NCBI RefSeq assembly: GCF_003268885.1
Contig: NZ_QLSX01000010.1
Span: 110,291-174,290, forward strand
DNA from: Onishia taeanensis
Lineage (GTDB): Bacteria; Pseudomonadota; Gammaproteobacteria; Pseudomonadales; Halomonadaceae
DNA: 64,000 bases
Reading direction: 5' to 3'
A program made the translations under genes and the position numbers. Position 1 is the first letter of the stretch. Each line of letters opens with the position of its first letter. The notes below the pieces were generated by a model that was given only the letters and a program-made list of their open reading frames with translations, did no database searches and was not told the origin of the DNA. Below are positions 26,782-35,049 of this stretch, piece by piece.

Positions 26782-29220
26782 ATGACTGGCGCGCTCACTC
26801 TGCCCATCGAGGCCCGCCTGCCGGCTATCCGTGAAGCGCTGGCCGGACACCCCCGAGCCCTGCTGGTCGCCGAGCCCGGCGCCGGCAAGACCACTCGGGT
26901 GCCGCTTGCCTTGCTCGACGAGTCCTGGTGCCGTCAAGGCAAGCTGCTGCTGCTCGAACCGCGTCGCGTGGCGGCTAGGCTCGCCGCGCGCTACATGGCC
27001 GAGCAGCTCGGTGAGTCGCTTGGTGAGACGGTGGGCTATCGCATGCGCGGCGAGAGCCGGGTGGGACCAAACACCCGACTCGAGGTCATCACCCAGGGGG
27101 TGCTAACACGCCTCTTGCAGGACGATCCACTGCTCGAGGGCGTGTCCGGGATTATCTTCGATGAATTCCACGAGCGCAGCCTGGAGGCGGATCTGGGGCT
27201 GGCGCTGACCCTGGATGCACAGCAGGGACTGCGCGATGACCTGCGACTGCTGGTGATGTCGGCGACCCTGGACGTGGACGCGCTCAAGCAAGTGCTGGGC
27301 CAAGCGGCCCCGCTGATCGACTGTCCCGGCCGTTCCTATCCGGTGACGACTCATCACCGACCGGTGAATGTGCGTGACGATGCTGCCCGTCAGCAGGCGG
27401 TGGTCGTGCGCGAGGCGCTGGCTGAGAATGAGGGTGATCTACTGGTGTTCCTGCCCGGTGTCGGCGAGATTCGACGCCTGGCCCGGGCGCTGTCCAGCCT
27501 CCCGGACGATGTCGCGGTGCTCGAGCTGCATGGCCGTTTGCCGCTCACTGAGCAGCAGCGTGCACTTAGCCGGGATGACCAGGGCCGGCGCCGGGTGGTG
27601 CTGGCCACCGCCATCGCCGAGTCCAGCGTGACCGTCGATGGCGTGCGAGTGGTGATCGATGGCGGTTTCGAGCGGGTGCCGGTGTTTCAGGCGCGACTGG
27701 GGCTGACGCGTCTGGCCACTCAGCGACTCAACCGGGCCAGCGCCGACCAGCGGCGCGGCCGTGCCGCTCGCCAGGGCCCGGGGGTATGTTATCGACTCTG
27801 GGCCGATGAACAGCCGTTGCCGGCTCACGGTGATCCCGAGATATTACAGGCCGACCTGGCGCCGCTGGCCTTCGAGCTGGTGCGCTGGGGCATTCAGGAT
27901 GCCGCGGCGCTCGAATGGGTCACGCCACCGCCCGTGGGCCCATTGGCCGCGGGTCGTGCCTTGCTTGAGCGTCTTGACGTGCTCGATGACGATCACCGGC
28001 TGACCTCGCTGGGGCGTGGCTGCATTCGCTGGCCCTGTCATCCGCGCCTGGCGGTGATGCTCGAACGGGCGAGTGAACTCGATGCCATGCCGCTGGCCTG
28101 CTGGCTGGCGGCGCTGCTCGAGTCACGCGCTGGCGGCGACGCGCGCGACCTTTCGGTGACGCTCTCGCAGTTGCCCGGTCGCGATGCCCGGGGCGCCGAG
28201 GCACAGTGGCTTCGCGATGCCAAGCGTCTGTCCGGCGTCGCCCAGTGCGGCCTCAAGGTGGCGTCGCTAGCGCCGTTGGGAGAACTGCTGGCGCTGGCCT
28301 ATCCCGAGCGGGTGGCGCTCTATCAGTCGCCAGGGCGTTTCAAGCTGGCCGCCGGCAACCTGGCGCTGCTCGAGGCGAACCATCCGCTGGGACATGCCGA
28401 GGCGCTGGTGGCAGCGGAATTGGACGGCCAGGCTCAGGGCGCGAAGATCTATCGCGGCGCGGCATTATCCTTGTCACGGCTTGAAGCGCTTTTTCCTCAG
28501 ACGCGCGAATTTCACCCCCGGCTTGAGTGGAGCGATGAAGAAGGACGACTGATCGGAGAGGATGTACGCTCGCTGGGTGAACTGGTACTCGAGCGACGGC
28601 CCTTGAAGGCCCTGCCCGCCGAGGCGGTCCGCGAGGCGTTGTTGTCGGCAGTTCGCCGACGTGGTCACCTGGCAGTCGATGCGGCGGCCGAGCAGCTGAT
28701 GGCGCGCGTGGCCTTGCTCCGCCAGACCCTGGGTGACCCTTGGCCTGATTGGTCGCAGAAGGCGTTGCTTGCCGATCTTGATGTCTGGTTGGCGCCCTAT
28801 CTGGATGGCGTGCGGCGGCTCGACAAGCTCGATCGCCTGCCACTGGCGTCAATCCTCCTGGATCGGCTCGACTGGCCTCAGCGCCAGACCCTTGATGACC
28901 AGGCGCCGACCCATTTGGCGGTGCCCAGTGGCTCCAGGGTCCGGCTCGACTATACCGGCGCCGAGCCGGTGCTGGCGGTCAAACTGCAGGAGCTGTTTGG
29001 CCTCGCGGAGACGCCGCGTATCGCCGGCGGGCGAGTGCCGGTGCTTTTACACCTGCTGTCGCCCGCGGGTCGTCCCCTGCAGGTCACTCGAGATCTAGCG
29101 AGCTTCTGGACCAACGGCTATTTCGAGGTGCGCAAGGACATGCGCGGGCGCTATCCCAAGCATCCCTGGCCTGAAGATCCATGGAATGCCCGAGCCACCG
29201 CCCGCACCAAGCAACGCTAG
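26782..29220 (+). CDS. hrpB: ATP-dependent helicase HrpB
   Basis: DEAH/DExH-box RNA helicase-like protein of 812 residues, the normal HrpB length. Walker A EPGAGKTT lies at 31-38, the DEFH box at 127-130, SAT follows soon after in VMSATLDVD, and motif VI is QRRGRAARQGPG. The C-terminal HrpB-specific domain ends with YPKHPWPEDPW, a family hallmark. The physiological substrate is not well defined in the family. It is co-oriented with pyrC and converges on the aminotransferase gene, whose stop is 6 bases away on the other strand. Confidence 0.95.
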   Translation: MTGALTLPIEARLPAIREALAGHPRALLVAEPGAGKTTRVPLALLDESWCRQGKLLLLEPRRVAARLAARYMAEQLGESLGETVGYRMRGESRVGPNTRLEVITQGVLTRLLQDDPLLEGVSGIIFDEFHERSLEADLGLALTLDAQQGLRDDLRLLVMSATLDVDALKQVLGQAAPLIDCPGRSYPVTTHHRPVNVRDDAARQQAVVVREALAENEGDLLVFLPGVGEIRRLARALSSLPDDVAVLELHGRLPLTEQQRALSRDDQGRRRVVLATAIAESSVTVDGVRVVIDGGFERVPVFQARLGLTRLATQRLNRASADQRRGRAARQGPGVCYRLWADEQPLPAHGDPEILQADLAPLAFELVRWGIQDAAALEWVTPPPVGPLAAGRALLERLDVLDDDHRLTSLGRGCIRWPCHPRLAVMLERASELDAMPLACWLAALLESRAGGDARDLSVTLSQLPGRDARGAEAQWLRDAKRLSGVAQCGLKVASLAPLGELLALAYPERVALYQSPGRFKLAAGNLALLEANHPLGHAEALVAAELDGQAQGAKIYRGAALSLSRLEALFPQTREFHPRLEWSDEEGRLIGEDVRSLGELVLERRPLKALPAEAVREALLSAVRRRGHLAVDAAAEQLMARVALLRQTLGDPWPDWSQKALLADLDVWLAPYLDGVRRLDKLDRLPLASILLDRLDWPQRQTLDDQAPTHLAVPSGSRVRLDYTGAEPVLAVKLQELFGLAETPRIAGGRVPVLLHLLSPAGRPLQVTRDLASFWTNGYFEVRKDMRGRYPKHPWPEDPWNARATARTKQR

Positions 29221-29226
29221 CCGTCG

Positions 29227-30609
29227 TTAGGTGTCTAGTCTGTTTGACCCGCTTTCGAGCGTCTTCACGAATGCCGTGATGGCGTGAATGCCGTCGCGGA
29301 CCTTCTCGAGGCCTGGATGCGCGATCACGGGGCCCGAAGTGGTCAGCAGGGCGGCACCATCGAAATCGACGTAGGCCAGGCGGACCGTTAGCCGTTCGGC
29401 CGGGGCGCCGAAGGCGGAGCCGGGCAGCAGGGCCACGCCGCACTCATCCAGCAGGACTTCGGTCAACTCGCTGCCGGTGGTGATGCCGCGCTGGGCCAGG
29501 GCCTCGCGATGGGCTTCGAAATCCGGGTAGAGATAGAAACCACCGTCGGGCGCATGAGTGCGAATGACCGCGTCATCAAGTTTAGCGGCGGCCCACTGGC
29601 CGATCTCTGCAAGGATCTCTCGCTGGCGCGTGATGTAGGCATCCAGTGCCGGTGTGCGCTGGTAGGCCACGCAGGCAGCTTCCTGTATTGGGCTTGCGAC
29701 GCTCGACCAGGTCTCGGACGCGATGCCAAGCAGCCGTGAGAATAGCGCCTCGCCAAGCGAGGCTGGCACATGCATGGCGCCCAAGCGCCAACCGCCCGCG
29801 CCACACCATTTCGACAGACCGGTGGTGGTCACTGTGCCTTCCGGGTAATCCCGTGCGAAGGCGCGATGGCTGCCGTCATGGTCGAGCACTCCGTATATCT
29901 CGTCGGATAGCACCAGCAGATCATGCCGCCTGGCGACGTCAGCGAGTTTGGCCTGTTCGGCATGATCAAGCGACAGGCCGGTGGGGTTGCCTGGCTGGTT
30001 GAGGATCAGCAGGCGGACTCGGTTGTCCGACTCTGTCTTTTCTCCCCTCATTACTCCTTTTTCGGTTGGGGCGCGATCGGCCAGGGCTGCTTCGAGTGCG
30101 GCGGCGTTGACCTGCCAGCGGCTCTCGAAACTGCACGTCAGGCGCCGGGTGGCGAGCTGGCACATCCGCGCCTGGGGCGCATAGGAGACCCAGGCCGGGT
30201 CTGGGATCAGCACTTCGGCGTCGGCAGGCAGCGCCTTCATCAGGGCGAACAGCAGAAGCTTCGAGCCCGGGGCCAGCAGCATTTCTCCGGCCTGCCAGTC
30301 GACGCCATCTACCTCGCGATGAAAGGCTGCTACCGCTTCGCGGGCTGAGGCTAGGCCCTGTACTGGCAGGTAGGCCTTGTCGGCGGCATGGGCGGCCAGG
30401 GCCTCGACGGCTGGTGTGAAGACCGGGAAGGGCGACTGCCCGAAACCGAACTTGATCACCCGCTGACCGCCGGCCTCGCGCAATCGTGACTGCTCGTTGA
30501 TCAGCAGGGTGTCTGAAGCGCGTGGAGCCTCGCCGGCATTGAGCCGTTGAGTCAAAGTCGACGTGCTGGCGGATGCCGAGTCATGGTGGGCGGATGAAGA
30601 AGAGGGCAT
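29227..30609 (-). CDS. PLP-dependent class I/II aminotransferase
   Basis: A 460-residue fold-type I aminotransferase. The motifs are clear: NQPGNPTG at 204-211, D236 in LSDEIYG and the PLP lysine K267 in TTGLSKWCGAGGWRLG, in the style of aspartate-like aminotransferases. It is longer than usual because of a Ser-rich N-terminus (about 20 residues) and an insertion near 180-198. The ATG at 30609 has AGGAGG. It lies 75 bases downstream of an RpiR regulator on the same strand and is probably controlled by it. The amino donor and acceptor are not evident. Confidence 0.88.
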   Translation of the reverse strand: MPSSSSAHHDSASASTSTLTQRLNAGEAPRASDTLLINEQSRLREAGGQRVIKFGFGQSPFPVFTPAVEALAAHAADKAYLPVQGLASAREAVAAFHREVDGVDWQAGEMLLAPGSKLLLFALMKALPADAEVLIPDPAWVSYAPQARMCQLATRRLTCSFESRWQVNAAALEAALADRAPTEKGVMRGEKTESDNRVRLLILNQPGNPTGLSLDHAEQAKLADVARRHDLLVLSDEIYGVLDHDGSHRAFARDYPEGTVTTTGLSKWCGAGGWRLGAMHVPASLGEALFSRLLGIASETWSSVASPIQEAACVAYQRTPALDAYITRQREILAEIGQWAAAKLDDAVIRTHAPDGGFYLYPDFEAHREALAQRGITTGSELTEVLLDECGVALLPGSAFGAPAERLTVRLAYVDFDGAALLTTSGPVIAHPGLEKVRDGIHAITAFVKTLESGSNRLDT

Positions 30610-30684
30610 GTCAGCCTCCTGAGGCTTGGGCTCTTGTCGGGTGGTGTCTGTTGGGGGCGGGGTGACGTTGGTCGCGGGTCTGAG

Positions 30685-31644
30685 TTATTCGACGCCAAGG
30701 CGTGCAATCAGCGCCTCTCGGCGACGAATCCTCTTGATGGCGTCCGGTCCCAGGCGAGCGGCCAGTCGGGAGAGCAGCATTTCGACTAGCAGGAACAGTG
30801 AACTCATCGGATTGAAGAAAAAGGGCCCGCTCGCTGGGGCGACCAGCGTGTAGTCGCTCAACCCCGGGACTTCACCACGAGGATGGTTGGTCAGGCCGAG
30901 AATCGGCGTGCCCTGGTCGGCCGCCGCCCGGGCATAGGCCAGGGTGCTACGGCTCTCTGGGCGAAAGGCGATAGCGACGACGCAGTCCCGCTCGTCGAGA
31001 TCCAGCGCGCATTCGACATCGACACCGGCGGTGGAGGCAATCAGTTGGACGCCATCGCGAAGATAATCGAGGTAGTAGGCTAGGTAGTGAGCGGCGGCAA
31101 AGCTCGCGCGTAATCCCACGACGTGCACTCGCCGGGCGCTAAGCAGCTGAGAACAGGCAGCTTCCAGGGTGGCGTTATCGAGTGCCTCCAGGCAGGCGGC
31201 AACATTGTCGTGCTCGGCCTGACAGAGGAACTGCTCCGGTGCCATGGCGCTTGAGGAGGTACTCTGTTTGGCATCACCGATCAGGCGCTGGGCACGGCTC
31301 GAATAGAAGCTGCTGTCGGCAAGATCCTCGCGGAAAAGCGCCTGAAAGGTCTTGAAGCCCTCGAAGTGCAGGGTTTTGCACAGGCGAGTCAGGGTCGAGG
31401 CATTGACGCCATGATCTTGAGCCAGCGTCGAGATGTTGTTCAGACCGACCTGCTGAGGCTGGGCCAGGAAACTTTCCAGCAGCGTCAGCGCCCGGGCCGA
31501 AAGCTTGGGGAGCGGCGCGTTTCGCCAGTGCTTATCGCCCCGCCGCGCAGCCTCTACCAGGCGTGCCAGTGTCGCAAGGTCGTGAGGGGGAAGTGCATCT
31601 TCAGAGGGCGAGTCTTCGGGCGATGCTTGGGGTAATGGGGGCAT
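30685..31644 (-). CDS. RpiR/MurR-family regulator with SIS domain
   Basis: A 319-residue transcription factor. The N-terminal HTH_6 domain spans about residues 45-120 (helix-turn-helix at ISTLAQDHGVNASTLTRLCKTL). The C-terminal SIS domain (about 170-300) has VHVVGLRASFAAAHYLAYYL and IAFRPESRSTLAYARAA, the pocket that normally binds a phosphosugar. The ATG at 31644 follows an AGAGGAT site; the frame runs open to 31878 without support. It precedes the aminotransferase in the same direction. A perfect palindrome 60 bases upstream of the start is the likely operator. Confidence 0.88.
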   Translation of the reverse strand: MPPLPQASPEDSPSEDALPPHDLATLARLVEAARRGDKHWRNAPLPKLSARALTLLESFLAQPQQVGLNNISTLAQDHGVNASTLTRLCKTLHFEGFKTFQALFREDLADSSFYSSRAQRLIGDAKQSTSSSAMAPEQFLCQAEHDNVAACLEALDNATLEAACSQLLSARRVHVVGLRASFAAAHYLAYYLDYLRDGVQLIASTAGVDVECALDLDERDCVVAIAFRPESRSTLAYARAAADQGTPILGLTNHPRGEVPGLSDYTLVAPASGPFFFNPMSSLFLLVEMLLSRLAARLGPDAIKRIRRREALIARLGVE

Positions 31645-31703
31645 CGGGTATCCTCTAGCCAGCACTTGGGTATGACGGTAATGGTAATCTTTGTTTGCAT
31701 AAA

Positions 31704-31719
31704 CGCAAATATATTTGCG
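31704..31719. promoter_or_regulatory. 16-bp perfect palindrome, candidate RpiR operator
   Basis: CGCAAATATATTTGCG reads the same on both strands and lies 60 bases before the RpiR start codon. A further half-site TTTGC at 31694-31698 forms a second inverted pair with GCAAA. Position and symmetry suggest autoregulation or control of the divergent ZIP gene (start 31938). Confidence 0.6.
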
Positions 31720-31937
31720 AAATATCGGTTGTGAGGCCTGCCCCGTACGATGAGACATCCCCGGGGCCTGTGGTCGGCGTCGGCGGATGAGAAGACTCTG
31801 GCTGCAAGAGCGGGACGCGTTAATTCCGATTGAATAACATCTTGTGTTCAACTCTGCCGGGGTCGCGTCCACCGTCAAGATGGACCGCCTATGCCAATCC
31901 TTTCGCTTTATGAAGATCTAGGAGACATGTTCGCCTC

Positions 31938-32729
31938 ATGCCAGATATCAGCAGTTTATCTCCCTTGATGCTCGGCACGCTTGGCAGTCTGGTGGCCGGC
32001 CTGATGACGGCCGTCGGGGCTTTGCCCGTACTATTCGGCAGGATTCCATCGCCCGCCATGCGTGACCTGTCGCTGGGGTTTGCTGCTGGCGTCATGCTCT
32101 CTGCGTCTTTTTTCTCCTTGATCATTCCCGCCCTCGATGCTGCCGGTGGGCGATATGGGGAAGGAATGATCCCGGCGGCCATCGTGTCTGTGGCGATTCT
32201 TCTGGGTATTGGAGCGGTGGCACTGCTCAATGAGCTCTTGCCGCATGAACACTTCGAGAGCGGGCCAGAAGGGCCTGCGAGTGTGTCGCTGCGGCGGGTC
32301 TGGCTATTCGTCATGGCGATCACGATCCATAACTTTCCGGAAGGCCTGGCCGTGGGCGTCGGTTTCGGATCGGATGGGCTAAGCGGCGGGATGCCGCTTG
32401 CCATCGGTATCGGACTACAGAACATGCCGGAAGGCTTGGCAGTTGCTGTGGCACTGATGGGGGAGGGCTATCGGCGCCATCAGGCATGGGGCATTGCGGC
32501 TATCACCGGCCTGGTTGAATGCTTCGGCGGTCTATTGGGGGCGGGCATCACCACGCTGTCGTCATTGCTGTTGCCCTGGGGGCTTGCCTTTGCGGCGGGC
32601 GCCATGCTGTATGTCATCAGTCATGAAATCATTCCCGAAACGCATCGTAACGGTCACCAGAAAAAGGCGACCGCGGGCCTCTCGATCGGCTTGGTGATGA
32701 TGCTCTTCCTTGACGTCTGGCTAGGTTGA
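31938..32729 (+). CDS. ZIP-family divalent metal transporter
   Basis: Inner-membrane metal importer of 263 residues with about eight hydrophobic helices. The metal-site motifs of the ZIP family are present: HNFPEGLAVG in helix 4 and the equivalent QNMPEGLAVA in helix 5, where the first His is replaced by Gln as in GufA-type ZIPs. HEIIPETH is near the C-terminus. The loop between helices 3 and 4 is short and has few histidines (PHEHFES). Zinc is the usual substrate, with manganese or iron possible. It is divergent from the RpiR gene with a 293-base gap holding the palindrome at 31704. Confidence 0.88.
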   Translation: MPDISSLSPLMLGTLGSLVAGLMTAVGALPVLFGRIPSPAMRDLSLGFAAGVMLSASFFSLIIPALDAAGGRYGEGMIPAAIVSVAILLGIGAVALLNELLPHEHFESGPEGPASVSLRRVWLFVMAITIHNFPEGLAVGVGFGSDGLSGGMPLAIGIGLQNMPEGLAVAVALMGEGYRRHQAWGIAAITGLVECFGGLLGAGITTLSSLLLPWGLAFAAGAMLYVISHEIIPETHRNGHQKKATAGLSIGLVMMLFLDVWLG

Positions 32730-32874
32730 GGCGGATAGGCGTACACGATGGTTGACCTCGGCGCTCAAAAGCTTCAAGGTGCACACAGTTGGTTAGCAAG
32801 CAGTAGAACGTCAGATGTAAGCGATCCCTTTGGTCGTGCTGGTGTATTTCTTTCTTGTTTACCCACTGCTCTAT

Positions 32875-32914
32875 CGGGTAACACCCGGCAATTGTATCAA
32901 CGCGCTAACAGCGC
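32875..32914 (+). promoter_or_regulatory. two small hairpins in the cold-shock gene leader
   Basis: CGGGT/ACCCG (32875-32887) and GCGCT/AGCGC (32902-32914), each a 5-bp stem with a 3-base loop, lie within 53 bases of the cold-shock start codon. Cold-shock messages often carry structured leaders that change fold with temperature; here that is an inference. The rest of the 198-base gap after the ZIP gene shows no gene. Confidence 0.4.
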
Positions 32915-32927
32915 AAGGATCGTAAAA

Positions 32928-33131
32928 ATGGCAACTGGCACAGTTAAGTGGTTCAACGACGCTAAAGGCTTCGGCTTCATCGCACCGTCCGACGGCGGCG
33001 ACGATGTCTTTGCTCACTTCTCCGAAGTCAAAATGGAAGGCTTCAAGTCCCTCCAAGATGGTCAGGAAGTGACCTTCGAAGTGACCCAAGGTCAGAAAGG
33101 CCTGCAGGCTTCGAACATCCAGCCGGCGTAA
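32928..33131 (+). CDS. cold-shock protein, CspA family
   Basis: A 67-residue single cold-shock domain that binds single-stranded RNA and DNA as a chaperone. RNP1 is KGFGFIAP and RNP2 is DVFAHFS; the protein starts [15 protein letters not shown] as in CspA-type proteins. The ATG at 32928 is chosen from homology; the frame is open upstream to 32748 but that part is leader. A strong terminator follows 49 bases downstream. Confidence 0.95.
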   Translation: MATGTVKWFNDAKGFGFIAPSDGGDDVFAHFSEVKMEGFKSLQDGQEVTFEVTQGQKGLQASNIQPA

Positions 33132-33180
33132 CGCCGCTGATCCTGGCATCGCCAGGCATTAGAGGCTTCTAGTCTCTTCA

Positions 33181-33209
33181 AACAAGGCCCGCGCAATGCG
33201 GGCCTTGTT
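33181..33209. terminator. strong hairpin terminator after the cold-shock gene
   Basis: AACAAGGCCCGC (33181-33192) and GCGGGCCTTGTT (33198-33209) form a perfect 12-bp stem with a 5-base loop. Terminal A and T residues of the stem give a short U-tract in either direction. It closes the cold-shock transcript and separates it from the polysaccharide locus. Confidence 0.9.
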
Positions 33210-33693
33210 GCGTCCAGGCCTTGGAATTGAAGAAGACCAAGGTCTATTACTCTGACAGCGGCTCGGACGCGCTGAGCGAGCTCCTCGGCCTAGACTCGCT
33301 TGATCTTGTAAGCCATGGCCGGAGGCACTCCTGTGGCTCACAGGCCTTGTCGATTTTACGACCGGGCCTACTAGGCTTTGATCACCGCCAGCCTGAACCA
33401 AGTCATTGATAAATAATTATTTATCTACTTGATCCTGTCATTGGTATCCAAGTAGACCCCCGCCTGCGCGAGCACCGCGATTAGATATCTCACACTCATT
33501 CGATGATGAAAATGATGATGTGAAATCCCAATAGTTTTGTAACCTAGTGAAAGAAATCTTCATTTATTGTAACTAAATTCCCTGGATGAAGGTGGCTACC
33601 CGACAGGTGGCTTGTGATCCGTTTGGCTGGCCGGGGTGATACAAAAAGATAAGAATATATGGCATTTCGCCAATACTGGAAACTGGTTTCAGT
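33210..33693. other. intergenic region before the polysaccharide locus
   Basis: No convincing gene lies here. The left part is GC-rich and the right part, from about 33400, becomes AT-rich, which marks the edge of the exopolysaccharide locus. It holds an 18-bp palindrome at 33408-33425 and presumably the promoter of the wza transcript, which I cannot place with confidence. Confidence 0.6.
33408..33425. promoter_or_regulatory. 18-bp AT-rich perfect palindrome
   Basis: GATAAATAATTATTTATC is identical on both strands, flanked by imperfect AAGT/ACTT arms. It lies about 320 bases before wza. It could be a regulator site for the polysaccharide operon or a simple AT cruciform; nothing identifies the binder. 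Confidence 0.45.
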
Positions 33694-33705
33694 GGCGGTA
33701 GCGTG
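33694..33705 (+). promoter_or_regulatory. ops element (RfaH recruitment site)
   Basis: GGCGGTAGCGTG matches the 12-base ops core found in JumpStart leaders of enterobacterial capsule and LPS operons, where RfaH loads on paused RNA polymerase to prevent early termination. It lies 25 bases upstream of the chosen wza start (33731), the expected leader position. It supports a long RfaH-dependent transcript running into the polysaccharide genes. It also argues against the earlier in-frame ATG at 33659, which would bury the element in coding sequence. Confidence 0.8.
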
Positions 33706-33730
33706 GTTTTATTTCGCAAGGGAGTACGTA

Positions 33731-34897
33731 ATGGAAGAAATATTCCATGCTGGGGAAGTTCATAAAAGGGCCGTTGGAAAGTCTTATATTTCCATCAGTC
33801 TTTCTCTGTTGCTGTCAGTTATTATCTTGGCTTCCCAAGGCTGTGCCTTTGCGCCAGGAGGACATATAAGCTATGAGACTGACTCCCCTCCTATAGATGA
33901 CTTAGTCGATATTAAGGCCATTACGCCTGAGCTCGTGGCGGCCTATCGGAAAGATATCAATGGCGACATTGCTAGCTTGGTTCCACCTGAGATTCAGCAA
34001 GAGCTCGATGACTATCAATACCTCGTCGGGCCAGGGGATATTCTGAGTATCATTGTTTATGATCATCCGGAACTTACCATTCCGGCCGGCGCCGAGCGCA
34101 GCGCTGCGGAAACCGGGAATACCGTACATCCGAACGGGACAATTTTCTATCCTTATATCGGTAGCGTTCGTGTTGCAGGTAAGTCGTTGGATGAGATTAG
34201 GCGGCTTATTACTACCAACCTGTCTAATTACATCAATGATCCACAAGTTGAAGTCAATATCGCCGCCTACCGTTCCAAGAAGGTCTATGTGAGTGGTGCA
34301 GTCACTTCGCCAGGAACGTTGCCGATTACCAGCGTGCCCTTGACGGTGCTTGACGCGATGAGTCAAGTCGGTGGCGCCACCGAGAATGCCAACTGGCACA
34401 GTGTGATACTCAATCGGAAGGGCGGTAAGCAGGAAATCTCCCTGTATGCCTTGTTGCGGCAGGGCGATCAGGCGCAGAACCTGTTATTGAAGGATGGAGA
34501 TGTTCTCCATGTGTCGACTCTTGAGAATCAGAATGTCGCCGTGCTCGGTCAGGTACGCACCCCCGGTAATCTAGCCCTCGGCAATGAGCGGATTACATTG
34601 ACAACGGCCTTGGCAAGAGCTGGCGGTGTCATTGAAACAACCGCAAAGCCCTCCGGAATATTCGTGATACGGGTGCAGCCTCCAGAGAGTGATAAGCTGG
34701 CTACCGTTTATCAGTTAGACATCAGCAATGCCGCTGCATTGACTATGGGAACTCACTTCCCGCTACAACCAAAAGATGTAGTTTATGTGACGGCTGCGCC
34801 ACTGGCTCGCTGGAACAATGTTATCAGTCTGCTGTTGCCCACGGCTGTGCTTCCTATCACTATATCTGATGCCAACAATGGACTCGAAGGCCTGTAG
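33731..34897 (+). CDS. wza: outer-membrane polysaccharide export lipoprotein Wza
   Basis: Forms the outer-membrane channel that exports capsule or exopolysaccharide. The 388-residue protein has a lipoprotein signal with lipid-attachment Cys38 in ASQGC. The Poly_export domain begins at about residue 90 (YLVGPGDILSIIVYDHPEL), and SLBB repeats follow (KVYVSGAVTSPGTLPI and NVAVLGQVRTPGNLAL). The C-terminal segment with a hydrophobic helix (RWNNVISLLLPTAVLP) is the membrane-spanning helix of Wza. The ATG at 33731 has GGGAG and lies downstream of the ops element. First gene of the locus; Wzc follows after 152 bases. Confidence 0.94.
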   Translation: MEEIFHAGEVHKRAVGKSYISISLSLLLSVIILASQGCAFAPGGHISYETDSPPIDDLVDIKAITPELVAAYRKDINGDIASLVPPEIQQELDDYQYLVGPGDILSIIVYDHPELTIPAGAERSAAETGNTVHPNGTIFYPYIGSVRVAGKSLDEIRRLITTNLSNYINDPQVEVNIAAYRSKKVYVSGAVTSPGTLPITSVPLTVLDAMSQVGGATENANWHSVILNRKGGKQEISLYALLRQGDQAQNLLLKDGDVLHVSTLENQNVAVLGQVRTPGNLALGNERITLTTALARAGGVIETTAKPSGIFVIRVQPPESDKLATVYQLDISNAAALTMGTHFPLQPKDVVYVTAAPLARWNNVISLLLPTAVLPITISDANNGLEGL

Positions 34898-35049
34898 TCA
34901 TCAGTTAGCCAGTCTGTCTGGATCGTGCTAGTGAACAATCTGTTATTTATTGCTATGGGTTGATGTCTAAACAACATGTTTTATACCGTCGATCGGTTTT
35001 CTTTGCAGGTATCTATAAGCGAAGATTAACCAGGCACAAAGGCACCGTT

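Noticed and set aside
33221..33409. 62-codon open frame after the cold-shock terminator
   Set aside because: No ribosome site, family feature or conserved start; composition resembles spacer DNA.
33659..33730. Longer N-terminus for Wza from the ATG at 33659
   Set aside because: It would place the ops element inside coding sequence and adds a stretch unlike Wza signal peptides; 33731 gives a proper lipoprotein signal and ribosome site.
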